From Actinomycetes bacterium (lineage in GTDB: Bacteria > Actinomycetota > Acidimicrobiia > IMCC26256 > PALSA-610), in assembly GCA_025463875.1 (NCBI GenBank), contig JAODBI010000081.1:1-40027 (forward strand): DNA of 40,027 nucleotides, in the 5' to 3' direction. The notes beneath the pieces are model-generated. The model was not told where the DNA came from. It saw only the letters and a program-made list of their open reading frames with translations, and did not search any database. How positions within the stretch are numbered: the first letter of the stretch is position 1; each line of letters opens with the position of its first letter. Positions 8,383-16,113 of the stretch are shown one piece after another. A program made the translations under genes and the position numbers.

Positions 8383-10157
8383 GCAACCTCTTGCTCGTAG
8401 GCGCGCACCATGGTTTCGTAGTCACGGTTGGTTGCGAGGAGCTCGGTGTGCGTTCCGGTCGCGACGATGCGCCCTTCCTGCATGAACAGCACGCGGTCGG
8501 CGAGCGCGATCGTCGACACCCGGTGGGCGACGATGAGGGTGGTCATGTCGAGCTCGTCGCGCAGGCCGTGCAGGATACGCGCCTCGACGGTCGCGTCGAC
8601 TGCCGAGGTTGCGTCGTCGAGCAACAGGAATCGCGGTCGCCGGATCAGTGCACGCGCGAGCGCGATGCGCTGCCGCTGACCGCCCGAGACCGTCACTCCG
8701 CGTTCGCCGATCGACGTGTCGTACCCCGCCGGCAGCGAGTCGACGAACCCCGCCACTTGCGCGATGCGCGCCGCCCAGCGCATCGCCGCGTCGGTCACGT
8801 CCGTCGCGATCGTCTCCGTTCCGATCGTGATGTTGTTCGCGATCGAGTCCGTGAACAGGAACGACTCCTGGAACACGAGCGCGACACCACTACTGCGGAG
8901 ATCGCGTCGGGCGACCGCGGTGAGGTCGATGCCGCCGACCCGCACCACACCGCGTTCGGGCCGATCGAGACCCGCGAGCAGTTCGCACAGCGTGGTCTTT
9001 CCGCAGCCGGTCGGGCCGACCAGAGCGACGACTTCACCGGACGCGATCCGAACGTCGCAGTCCTGCAACACCGGCACCCCGGCGACGTATTCGTACCCGA
9101 GCCCGTCGGCCTCGACGGCGAGGCCGCCGCTGGGAAGCGGGCGCGGATCCGTCGGCACCGGTTCCGGCGACGCGGCGAGCACACCGTCGATGCGGTCGAG
9201 GGCGACGACCGAGCGCGGCATCTCCTCGAGCAGGAAGCCGACGACCCGCATGGGGAACGCGAGCAGCGTGAACAGTGCCATCGCCTGCACGAGATCGCCC
9301 GGTGAGACTGCTCCGGTCGAGACGCGCCAACCGCCGACCGCAAGCAGCACGATGATCGCGAGGTTCGGCAGCGCGTCGAGGGTCGGCTCGAAGAGCGCGC
9401 GCAGCGCACCGACGCGGACGCGCGCGACCCGCAGCTGATCGGCAGCACGACCGAGCCGCTGCACCTCGGCGTCCTGGCGCCCGAGGGTTTTCACGACCAT
9501 GACGCCCTCGAAGCTCTCGTGCGTGATAGCCGAGACGTCGCCGACCCGCTCTTGGACCGTCTGCGCGGGCAGTTCGACGCGGCGGGTGTAGAAGCGGTTC
9601 AGCGCGAACATGGCCGGGAACAGCACGAGACCGACCAAGGTGAGCAGCGGATCGATCGCGAAGAGGGCGATGAGCGAGAAGACGATCAGCAGCATCAGGC
9701 CGGTCGAGAACGGCAGCGGGTTGATCACCTCCGACGCGACCATCACGTCGTTGTCGGCGTGGGCCAGCAGCGTTCCGGTCGTGTGCTCGCGGTGGAAGGA
9801 AAGGGGCACGTCGAGGTAGCGGTCGGCGATCTGGTGGCGGAGCGTGGCCATGTTGGCGGCGGCCGTCATCCCCGCGTAGTACCGCCGCGTGATCACGCCG
9901 GCACTGCGGATGAACGCAACGACGACGATCGCGATCGCGCCGGCCCAGATGGTGCCGCTCGCGACGTGGCCCTTGAACGCGGGGATGATGATGCGGTCGG
10001 TGACGCGCCCGAGCACGATCGTTCCCAACACCGACGTGAGCGCGAACACGGACGAGCCGATGACCGACGTCGTGAACGGCACCGGATGCGCCACGATGAA
10101 TCGGCGCAAGGTCGCAACGCCGCGCCGCCACATGCTTCGGTCGATGGTCTGGAGCAC
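8379..10157 (-). CDS. ABC exporter half-transporter, subunit with a degenerate Walker B
   Basis: This 592-residue membrane-spanning half-transporter comprises a six-helix TMD (about residues 20-320) and an NBD. It has Walker A GPTGCGKTT (381), Q-loop VFQESFLF, a canonical signature VSGGQRQR (490), Walker B RFLLLDDATSAVD and H-loop LIVAHRVST. The residue after the Walker B Asp is Asp (515), not the catalytic Glu. In known heterodimeric exporters such as TM287/288 and BmrCD, one NBD carries this change and the partner has a degenerate signature, exactly as seen with the overlapping downstream gene. The start may be GTG 10157 or ATG 10133. The substrate is unknown. Confidence 0.92.
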   Translation of the reverse strand: MLQTIDRSMWRRGVATLRRFIVAHPVPFTTSVIGSSVFALTSVLGTIVLGRVTDRIIIPAFKGHVASGTIWAGAIAIVVVAFIRSAGVITRRYYAGMTAAANMATLRHQIADRYLDVPLSFHREHTTGTLLAHADNDVMVASEVINPLPFSTGLMLLIVFSLIALFAIDPLLTLVGLVLFPAMFALNRFYTRRVELPAQTVQERVGDVSAITHESFEGVMVVKTLGRQDAEVQRLGRAADQLRVARVRVGALRALFEPTLDALPNLAIIVLLAVGGWRVSTGAVSPGDLVQAMALFTLLAFPMRVVGFLLEEMPRSVVALDRIDGVLAASPEPVPTDPRPLPSGGLAVEADGLGYEYVAGVPVLQDCDVRIASGEVVALVGPTGCGKTTLCELLAGLDRPERGVVRVGGIDLTAVARRDLRSSGVALVFQESFLFTDSIANNITIGTETIATDVTDAAMRWAARIAQVAGFVDSLPAGYDTSIGERGVTVSGGQRQRIALARALIRRPRFLLLDDATSAVDATVEARILHGLRDELDMTTLIVAHRVSTIALADRVLFMQEGRIVATGTHTELLATNRDYETMVRAYEQEVA

Positions 10158-10235
10158 TTCGGCGGAGCGTATCGATGACGGACGCCGTCGGACCGATGGT
10201 CCTCCTACCGAGCCCGGGGCGCGCCTGCGCGAGTG

Positions 10236-11003
10236 CTATTCGAGGAGATCGGGCTGCTCGCGGGTGATCATCGCGTAGAGGGGTTGGAACGCGTAGTAAC
10301 AGGCGACCGGCGATCCGACCTGCGCGTAGGTCTTGCGCGCCATATCGGCACCGATGAGTACCGGCGTACCCGCGGCCTCGGCCAGCAGTTGGGCCTGGCA
10401 GCTCCGGTCCATGGTGATGAACGACCAAACCGCGGCGTCGACGGAGTGACCGACGGTGAGGAGTCCGTGGTTGCGGAGGATCACCGCTTTGTTGTCGCCG
10501 AGAGCTTCACCGATGCGCTTGCCCTCCTCGAGCTCGAGCACCACGCCGGTGAAGTCGTCGAACAACGCGTGGTCCTCGAAGAACGCGCAGGCGTCCTGCG
10601 TGATCGGATCGAGGAGACGACCCAATGACGACCACGCTTTGCCGTGAAGCGAGTGTGAGTGTGCGGCGGCGATCACGTCCGGACGCGCGGCATGGACTTG
10701 CGAGTGGATTGCGAACGCGGCGCGGTTGACCATCGCGTCACCCTCGACCACCTCGCCGGTGTGGTCGACGCAGATCAGGTCGGAGACACGGATGTGCTTG
10801 AAGTTCATCCCGAACGGGTTGACCCAGAAGCGGTCGAGGTGTTCGGGATCGCGCACGGTGATGTGCCCCGCCACCCCCTCGTCGAATCCGAACTTGCCGA
10901 ACAGGCGGAACGACGCCGCGAGGCGGTGTTTGCGATGCAGGCGCTCCTCCTCGACGGAATCGAATTTCGGAAGGAAGGCCAGGTCGCCAACAAGTGCGGT
11001 CAT
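10236..11003 (-). CDS. Class II aldolase/adducin family protein
   Basis: This 255-residue protein belongs to the zinc-dependent class II aldolase (fuculose-phosphate aldolase) family. The motifs are GFDEGVAGHITVRDPEH in the N-terminal half, IAAAHSHSLHGKAWSSLG with the metal-binding His pair, and AVILRNHGLLTVGHSVDAAVW with a further ligand. Members cleave or decarboxylate sugar-phosphate or related substrates. Forms without an obvious sugar operon, as here, are often unassigned or participate in small-molecule catabolism. The ATG at 11003 begins the conserved sequence (MTALVGDLAFLPKF). The track's extra 101 residues are rejected as noncoding-like. The gene lies alone downstream of a 328-bp gap. 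Confidence 0.87.
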   Translation of the reverse strand: MTALVGDLAFLPKFDSVEEERLHRKHRLAASFRLFGKFGFDEGVAGHITVRDPEHLDRFWVNPFGMNFKHIRVSDLICVDHTGEVVEGDAMVNRAAFAIHSQVHAARPDVIAAAHSHSLHGKAWSSLGRLLDPITQDACAFFEDHALFDDFTGVVLELEEGKRIGEALGDNKAVILRNHGLLTVGHSVDAAVWSFITMDRSCQAQLLAEAAGTPVLIGADMARKTYAQVGSPVACYYAFQPLYAMITREQPDLLE

Positions 11004-11331
11004 GCCCAAAAGCCTAGGCCGGGTCCGCGGGCCGAGGAAGCGGTCAGCTCTTCCGCCGTGCCGGGCGGCGCGGCGTCCGTGTGTCGCGGGCCGAAGCCCC
11101 GCTGCCGCCGGACCAAGTCTTCGGATCAGTGCCGATGCCTCCTTCGAGAACACCGAGACCCTCGCGTTTGCCCAGCCATCGGTGATCGCAAGGTAAGCGG
11201 TCGACGCTTCGCGAGCACTGCGGCCAAATCGGGTGGCTCTTGCGCGAGCGCGGAAGCGGTGATGCGCTAGTGACGCGGCGATCCGCCCAGGATGCTCGCA
11301 CATCAACGTTCACCGCTACCAAGGAGAACAC
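11004..11331. other. 328-bp gap without a recognisable gene
   Basis: The gap separates the divergent aldolase and GYD genes. ORFs listed here are extensions or shadows of neighbours with arginine-rich, non-protein-like composition. The right end provides the ribosome-binding site AAGGAG of the GYD gene. Promoters for both genes must lie here; I cannot define their boxes. Confidence 0.5.
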
Positions 11332-11652
11332 ATGGCCCACTACCTCGTCATTGCTACGTACTCGCCGGAGGGTGTCAAGGGTGTGCTGAAGAACGGTGGT
11401 ACCGCACGGGCCGACGCGGTGAAGAGTGCGATCGAGGGACTCGGCGGCAAGATGCACAGCTTCCATTTCGCGTTCGGTGGTGACGACGTGTACGTGGTGG
11501 CGGAACTGGCTGACAACATCACGGCGGCCGCGCTCGGCCTCGCGGTGTCGTCCTCGGGGCTCACTACCGCGCGGACGGTCGTCCTGCTCACCCCGGCGGA
11601 GATCGACGAAGCCGCGCGCCGACAGGTCGCCTACACGCCGCCCGGCAAGTAG
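11332..11652 (+). CDS. GYD domain-containing small protein
   Basis: This 106-residue protein matches the GYD family, a ferredoxin-like alpha/beta fold related to dimeric alpha-beta-barrel proteins. It contains YLVIATYSPEGVKGVLKNGG, a central AIEGLGGKMHSFHFAFGGDDVYVVAELAD, and a C-terminal VVLLTPAEIDEA. The function of the family is unknown; members are usually about 95-110 residues and monocistronic, as here. AAGGAG lies six nucleotides before the ATG, the clearest ribosome-binding site in this part of the window. It converges on the crotonase gene with a 30-bp gap. Confidence 0.88.
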   Translation: MAHYLVIATYSPEGVKGVLKNGGTARADAVKSAIEGLGGKMHSFHFAFGGDDVYVVAELADNITAAALGLAVSSSGLTTARTVVLLTPAEIDEAARRQVAYTPPGK

Positions 11653-11682
11653 TTCGACGCCTCGGCGCTGCCGCACGGCCGC

Positions 11683-12513
11683 TCAGCCCGTCGTGCGGTA
11701 GTCGCCGAACGGGGCGTCGCGTTCCTGGAGCGCGCCGGTCAGACCCTTTTCGCGTGCGGCGCCGATGAACTCGCGCATCGCCGCGGTGTGCGTTCCGAGC
11801 GCGCAGAGCTCGGTGCCGGCGCGGATGCCGGCACGCATGCCCATCGCGTCCATCTGCCGGTGCACGATGCGCTTGTTCAGCTGCAGGAGCTCGAGCGGGA
11901 TGAGTGAGATGCGATGCGCGACCTCGAGCACCCGCTCGTCGAGCTGGTCGGCCGGGTACGCGGCGTTAGCCCACCCGCGCTCGACCGCTTGCACTCCCGA
12001 GATGGAATCGCCGGTGAGCATCATCTCCATCGCCTTGCGCATACCGAGGAACCACGGGTGGAAGTGCATGTCGGGCACTCCGAACCGCACGGCGGGGTAA
12101 CCCATCTGCGCGTCCTCGGCCATGTAGACGAGATCGCAACCCGTCGCGAGCTCACTGCCGCCCGCGAGGCAGTAACCGTGGATCTGCGCGATGACGGGCT
12201 TGGCCAGATCCCAGATGCTCATCCAGCCCTCGGTCACGTGCCGAGGCCACGCCCCTTCGCCACCGGGCGTGTAATACGGCATCTCGTGACCCTCGTTGCC
12301 GCCGCCGAGGTCGTAGCCCGCCGAGAACGACGGTCCCGCGCCCCGGATGATGGTGACCGAGACGGCCGGATCCTGGTCGTGCTCGCGCAGCGTTTCGAGA
12401 ATCGCGCCGCGCAACGGATGGACGAGGCTGTTGCGCTTCGCGGGCCGGTTCATCGTGATGCGCCGGACCCGCGGTGCCGGTTCGTCTACGAGGATCACGT
12501 CGTCGTCGGCCAT
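11683..12513 (-). CDS. Crotonase-fold (enoyl-CoA hydratase/isomerase-like) protein
   Basis: This 276-residue protein has the crotonase signatures. ITMNRPAKRNSL begins the fold; the first oxyanion-hole segment is GPSFSAGYDLGGG; the second is IHGYCLAGGSELATGCDLVYM, with the Glu equivalent to E144 of rat hydratase. Twenty residues further on, where the second catalytic Glu (E164) should be (GQPE), the sequence reads GYPA, so this Glu is replaced by Ala. The helical C-terminus is complete. The protein should bind an acyl-CoA ester, but classical hydratase activity is doubtful; isomerase, hydrolase or another crotonase chemistry is possible. Its start is 55 bp from the methyltransferase stop, so the two may be co-transcribed. 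Confidence 0.85.
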   Translation of the reverse strand: MADDDVILVDEPAPRVRRITMNRPAKRNSLVHPLRGAILETLREHDQDPAVSVTIIRGAGPSFSAGYDLGGGNEGHEMPYYTPGGEGAWPRHVTEGWMSIWDLAKPVIAQIHGYCLAGGSELATGCDLVYMAEDAQMGYPAVRFGVPDMHFHPWFLGMRKAMEMMLTGDSISGVQAVERGWANAAYPADQLDERVLEVAHRISLIPLELLQLNKRIVHRQMDAMGMRAGIRAGTELCALGTHTAAMREFIGAAREKGLTGALQERDAPFGDYRTTG

Positions 12514-12568
12514 CAGGACTCCTTCACTCGGGTGGATACCGGGCTCAGGATGTCAGATGGCGTGTCCG

Positions 12569-13465
12569 TCATGCGCCGCGCGGCGGTACCTCGGACGGTT
12601 GCGCCTCGAGGAAGCGGCGCGCCGTCAGAACCGATGCGACACCGGGAAGCTCCAGCGCTCCGTCGGTTTCGTACCGCGCCACGGCCGTGTGGACGGTGTC
12701 GCGCAGGCGCGAGCGCGTTGCGTCGTCGAGTCCGTTGAGAAATGCGACGACGGGACCGGCAACCGTCAGGTTCCGCGTCCACCATGCGTCGAACGACGGT
12801 GCGCGCAACGGCGCGGCGACGCGCTCGATGGTGACGTCGGTGAAGTGCGCGTCGACGAACAGCTGCCGGAGAACGCCCGCGTCCGACAAGGCGAACGGAC
12901 CGGGGACGCCGGGCGGAGGCACGACGACTCCCGTGACCTCGGTGATGGTGTCGAGCAGCAGACCGAGCCAGGGATTGTCCTGGCGCGGACCCCACACCGC
13001 GATCGCCACGCGGCCCGCCGGCCGCAGGACCCGATGCATCTCACGCGCCGCGCGCTTCGGCTCGAGCGCAAACATCATCCCCTCGCGGGAGAGCACGACG
13101 TCGTAGGAGCCGTCGGACTCCGCGATGTCCTCGAGGTCGAGCACTTTGGTGCTGACGTTGCGCACGCCGCGCTCCTCGGCGCGCCGGCGGGCGATGTCGA
13201 CCATGCCGGCGACGACGTCGGAGAGCACGACCTCGCCGTCCGGGCCGAGCCGTTCCGCCGCCGCGAGCCCGGCGCCGCCGGGGCCGCACGCGAGCTCGAG
13301 CAGACGATCGCCCGGACGTAGGTCGACCGAGTCGAGCATGCGCTCGGTGATCGCGGCGGCCCGCCGGTCGACGTCATCGGCGTTGGCTCCCCACGCGGTC
13401 GCCACGCCAGCCCACATCCCGTGGATGAACGTCCGCACTTCGTCGTCGGCACGCGCGTCCGTCAT
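12569..13465 (-). CDS. Class I SAM-dependent methyltransferase (Methyltransf_11/25 type)
   Basis: This 298-residue protein has a Rossmann-type methyltransferase core. Motif I is RLLELACGPGGAGLAAAERL, the second acidic strand is EVVLSDVVAGMVDIAR, and motif post-II is KVLDLEDIAESDGSYDVVLSREGMMF, followed by RVLRPAGRVAIAVWG. A helical C-terminal part of about 110 residues is probably a substrate lid. The substrate is unknown. The ATG at 13465 follows GAGGAGCGATC, so the longer track ORF is rejected. It is divergent from a TetR gene with only 60 bp between starts, and that gap carries a consensus TTGACA and a palindrome over the -10 region. TetR control is therefore likely. The crotonase gene follows. 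Confidence 0.88.
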   Translation of the reverse strand: MTDARADDEVRTFIHGMWAGVATAWGANADDVDRRAAAITERMLDSVDLRPGDRLLELACGPGGAGLAAAERLGPDGEVVLSDVVAGMVDIARRRAEERGVRNVSTKVLDLEDIAESDGSYDVVLSREGMMFALEPKRAAREMHRVLRPAGRVAIAVWGPRQDNPWLGLLLDTITEVTGVVVPPPGVPGPFALSDAGVLRQLFVDAHFTDVTIERVAAPLRAPSFDAWWTRNLTVAGPVVAFLNGLDDATRSRLRDTVHTAVARYETDGALELPGVASVLTARRFLEAQPSEVPPRGA

Positions 13466-13485
13466 GATCGCTCCTCGCTTTTTAC

Positions 13486-13525
13486 TACTCGATACGAGTA
13501 TTGAATTCTCGGTTAGGGTTGTCAA
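13486..13525 (-). promoter_or_regulatory. Methyltransferase promoter overlapped by a TetR-type palindrome
   Basis: On the minus strand TTGACA (13520-13525) is followed after exactly 17 bp by AATACT (13497-13502), a good -35/-10 pair for the methyltransferase gene. The palindrome TACTCG-ATA-CGAGTA (13486-13500) covers the -10 and the presumed start point. On the plus strand TAGGGT lies six nucleotides before the GTG of the tetR gene and would produce a leaderless tetR message. Both promoters thus share the palindrome. Repressor binding is inferred, not shown. Confidence 0.65.
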
Positions 13526-14179
13526 GTGGCAGACGCGCAAGGATCTCGGCGTACCTACAACTCGCCCCGGCGCCGGCAACAGGCGGCTGCGACGCGCAAA
13601 GCCATCCTCGAAGCCGCCGAGCGGCTCTTCGTCCGCGACGGCTACCCGGCAACGACCATGGAAGCGATCGCCGCGGAAGCGGGCGTGTCGTTGAAGACGG
13701 CGTACCTGCCGTTCACGACCAAGAGTGGGCTGCTCCGAGCGCTATGGGATCTCCGACTCAAGGGGGACGCGCAGGACGCGCCCGTCGCGCAACACGAGTG
13801 GTTCCGCGAGGTCATGCAGGAACGCGACCCGGTCCGGAAACTGGAGCTCAACGCCCGCAACTCCCGCGCCGCCAAGGCGCGCATCGGCGCGATGTTCAAG
13901 GTGATCCGCGGCGCGGCCGAGATCGACGCCGACTGCGATGCGCTGTGGCAGCTGATCCAGGACGACTTCCACGCGAATCAGCGCACCATCGTCGACTCAC
14001 TGCACCGTGACGGCGCCCTTCGGCCGGGCCTCGGCGTGACACGCGGCACCGACCTTCTCTGGACGCTCAACCACCCGGATGTGTGGATGTTGCTCGTAGG
14101 CGAACGGGGTTGGTCACCGCGCGCCTACGAAACCTGGCTCGCGCATTCCAGCTGCGCGCAACTGCTCGGAACCGAGTGA
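13526..14179 (+). CDS. TetR/AcrR-family transcriptional regulator
   Basis: This 217-residue regulator has an N-terminal DNA-binding domain (about residues 17-65). The first helix is RRQQAAATRKAILEAAERLFVRDGY, followed by the helix-turn-helix TTMEAIAAEAGVSLKTAYLPFTTKSGLLRALWD. The remaining about 150 residues form the ligand-binding and dimerisation helices, different for each family member. The GTG at 13526 has no Shine-Dalgarno sequence but is six nucleotides downstream of a TAnnnT-type -10, so translation may be leaderless. It is divergent from the methyltransferase gene and probably represses it through the palindrome in the 60-bp gap. The ligand is unknown. Confidence 0.88.
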   Translation: MADAQGSRRTYNSPRRRQQAAATRKAILEAAERLFVRDGYPATTMEAIAAEAGVSLKTAYLPFTTKSGLLRALWDLRLKGDAQDAPVAQHEWFREVMQERDPVRKLELNARNSRAAKARIGAMFKVIRGAAEIDADCDALWQLIQDDFHANQRTIVDSLHRDGALRPGLGVTRGTDLLWTLNHPDVWMLLVGERGWSPRAYETWLAHSSCAQLLGTE

Positions 14180-14180
14180 A

Positions 14181-14195
14181 GCCGCGGCTCGCGGC
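14181..14195. terminator. Short GC hairpin between convergent tetR genes
   Basis: GCCGCG-GCT-CGCGGC forms a 6-bp stem with a 3-nt loop in the 21-bp gap between two convergent tetR genes. It lacks a T-tract. Its position is right for a terminator, but such short GC hairpins occur by chance in DNA this GC-rich. Confidence 0.3.
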
Positions 14196-14200
14196 CCGCG

Positions 14201-14776
14201 TCATCCCGCGGCGCGGCGCGGCGAACGACGAGTCAATCCGGCGAAGCTGCGCATGGCGGCGATGAGCAGCTCCGGTTCGGGATGCGGCACGAGGTAGTGC
14301 GAGTACGCAAGCCGTATGAAGACCTCGGCGGCCTGTTCGCGCGACAAGCCTCCCGCGCGGACAGCGGGCACTTGGGTGAAGTCGTCGCCGAGGAGCTGCA
14401 CGAGCGCGTGGACCTGGGGCTCGAGCGCCTCGGCGAGCGACCGCAGCGCGAACGCGGGATCGACACCGATCGCTTCGGCGCCGAGTGAATCGTCGAGATA
14501 CGTCACGAGGTACCGCAGCGCGGCGTCCAGTCGGCGCGCCGGCGAACGATGCGCCTCGACCGCGGCTCGCAACCCCACGTCGAAGATCCGCGTTTCGTAG
14601 TTGGCGATCGCGCCCAGCAGATCGTCCTTGGTCGGAAACCACCGGTAGAGCGTCGGCCGCGACACGCCGGCTGCCGCCGCGACCGCCGACAACGTCAGGT
14701 TTCCCGGACCCCGCGCGAGGATTGCCCGCCTCGCCGCCGCAAGGATGAGTTCTCCGCTGGTGGGGCTCGCGGTCAC
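14201..14776 (-). CDS. TetR-family regulator co-transcribed with a cytochrome P450
   Basis: This regulator of about 191 residues begins its DNA-binding domain at GELILAAARRAILARGPGNLTLSAVAAAAG. The recognition helix is VSRPTLYRWFPTKDDLLGAIANYE. A helical effector domain follows, with a basic C-terminus. I start at GTG 14776, ten nucleotides after the P450 stop codon; the larger track ORF runs through the P450 gene in another frame. There is no evident Shine-Dalgarno sequence, so translation is likely coupled to the P450. The arrangement P450-tetR under one promoter suggests autoregulation through the palindrome at 16075-16093. Confidence 0.87.
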   Translation of the reverse strand: MTASPTSGELILAAARRAILARGPGNLTLSAVAAAAGVSRPTLYRWFPTKDDLLGAIANYETRIFDVGLRAAVEAHRSPARRLDAALRYLVTYLDDSLGAEAIGVDPAFALRSLAEALEPQVHALVQLLGDDFTQVPAVRAGGLSREQAAEVFIRLAYSHYLVPHPEPELLIAAMRSFAGLTRRSPRRAAG

Positions 14777-14786
14777 CGGAGAACCG

Positions 14787-16019
14787 CTACTGATCAGTGC
14801 GGCGGTTGAACACCATCGGGAAGTGGTCGATGGAACGGATCGCCGGCGTGTACACGAGCGTGTGGCCGGGCGCGACCGAGTAGTCCGGGATTCGGCGATG
14901 CCACTCGCGCAGCGCGATCCGCAGTTCCTGACGCGCGAGATGCGAACCGAGGCAGCGGTGCACGCCACCACCGAACGCGAGGTGGCGGTTGGGCTGGCGG
15001 TCGAAGTCGACGTCGTCGGGCGCGCTGAACTCGGCGGGATCGGTGTTCGCCGAGCTCAAGATGATCGACACCTGGTTGCCGGAATGGATGGGACAGCCGG
15101 CAAGGGTCGTATCGCGCGTTGCCACCCGCGCGACTCCGAGCACCGGTGTCTCCCAACGCAGCATCTCCTCGACCGCGGCGGGTATCAGCGCGGGATCGTC
15201 GACGAGGCGTTGGCGCTGCTCCGGATGCTGCGCGAGGTAGGAGAACATGCAGTCCAGCGTCGCGGTGACCGTGTCGAGCCCAGCAATGAGAAAGAGAAAA
15301 CAGATATCGAGGATCTCGGTCCGAGCGAGCTTCTCGCCCTCGACCTCGACATCGAGGAACCGGCTCAGGAGATCGTCGCGCCGCTCGGCCTCGCGCTCGT
15401 CGAGCACTTCTTCGAAGTACTCATAGATCGACTCCGCGGTCTTGCGCTGATACTCGTTCATCGTGTCGCTGCCGTAGGGCGCGCCGGTCACCTGGTCGGG
15501 CCGGATGATGCCGTCCTTCATCTCGATGAACCGAGGGAGCTCGTCGAGCGGCAGACCGAGCAGGGTGAGGAAGACGAGCGACGGGAACGGCACCGAGAAC
15601 TCGCGTGCGAAGTCGATGCCGTCGCGATCGACGAACTGGTCGATGAGCTCATTGGCGAGCGCGGTGACCGGCTCGGCGATCAACGCCATCTCGCGCGGCG
15701 CGAACACGGGGTCGAGGATCTTGCGGTACTTCTTGTGGTCGGGGGGATCGATCTGCAGTGGGATCAGCGGGCGCACATTTTTCAGGTCGACCGCCGACAT
15801 GTTCGACGAGAACGTTTCCGGATCGCGAAAGATCTCTTCGATCTCGGCCCGGCGCGTCACGACGACGCCCACGCCGACACCTTCGACCGGCATGACCGGC
15901 ACGCTGTCGCGCAGCGCGGCGAACAACGGCTGCGGATGCGCGGCCATCTCCGGATCCATCGCGGCGAACGGGTTGCCCTCGCTCGGCGCGTCGTCGTCTA
16001 CGCGCATTTCGTCCGCCAT
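14787..16019 (-). CDS. Cytochrome P450
   Basis: This is a complete 410-residue soluble bacterial P450. The C-helix segment IDPPDHKKYRKILDPVF lies at about 90-106. The I-helix oxygen-activation motif AGLDTVT is at 246-252, the ExxR motif EMLR at 285-288, and the heme-binding loop FGGGVHRCLG at 349-358 with Cys356 as thiolate ligand. It would hydroxylate an unidentified, probably hydrophobic substrate and needs a separate ferredoxin and reductase, neither of which is encoded nearby. The ATG at 16019 follows CGGAGGCAATCG; the longer track ORF is rejected. It heads an operon with tetR and has a clear inverted repeat upstream. Confidence 0.95.
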   Translation of the reverse strand: MADEMRVDDDAPSEGNPFAAMDPEMAAHPQPLFAALRDSVPVMPVEGVGVGVVVTRRAEIEEIFRDPETFSSNMSAVDLKNVRPLIPLQIDPPDHKKYRKILDPVFAPREMALIAEPVTALANELIDQFVDRDGIDFAREFSVPFPSLVFLTLLGLPLDELPRFIEMKDGIIRPDQVTGAPYGSDTMNEYQRKTAESIYEYFEEVLDEREAERRDDLLSRFLDVEVEGEKLARTEILDICFLFLIAGLDTVTATLDCMFSYLAQHPEQRQRLVDDPALIPAAVEEMLRWETPVLGVARVATRDTTLAGCPIHSGNQVSIILSSANTDPAEFSAPDDVDFDRQPNRHLAFGGGVHRCLGSHLARQELRIALREWHRRIPDYSVAPGHTLVYTPAIRSIDHFPMVFNRRTDQ

Positions 16020-16060
16020 CGATTGCCTCCGAACTCGAACGGGCCGAGAAGCTCGAAGCG

Positions 16061-16093
16061 ATGTTACACAATGAGGCTGATCTGTAATCAGCC
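16061..16093 (-). promoter_or_regulatory. Operator-like inverted repeat upstream of the P450-tetR operon
   Basis: The perfect inverted repeat GGCTGAT-CTGTA-ATCAGCC (16075-16093) lies about 55 bp upstream of the P450 start. On the minus strand it is followed by TAACAT (complement of 16061-16066), a TAnnnT-type -10 box, so the repeat would cover the -35 region. Size and place suit a TetR dimer, the obvious candidate being the regulator encoded in the same operon. No strong -35 hexamer is visible. The preceding gene ends just upstream at 16114. Confidence 0.55.
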
Positions 16094-16113
16094 GATCACC
16101 TGTTGTCCGTGCT

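Noticed and set aside
6502-8400. 632-residue plus-strand ORF opposite the ABC subunit gene
   Set aside because: It is the antisense shadow of a clear ABC transporter with all NBD motifs; its composition (many Arg/Asp/Glu/His) is typical of a shadow frame.
11044-11676. 210-residue minus-strand ORF opposite the GYD gene
   Set aside because: Overlaps the GYD gene, which has a strong ribosome-binding site and family motifs; the ORF contains no recognisable domain.
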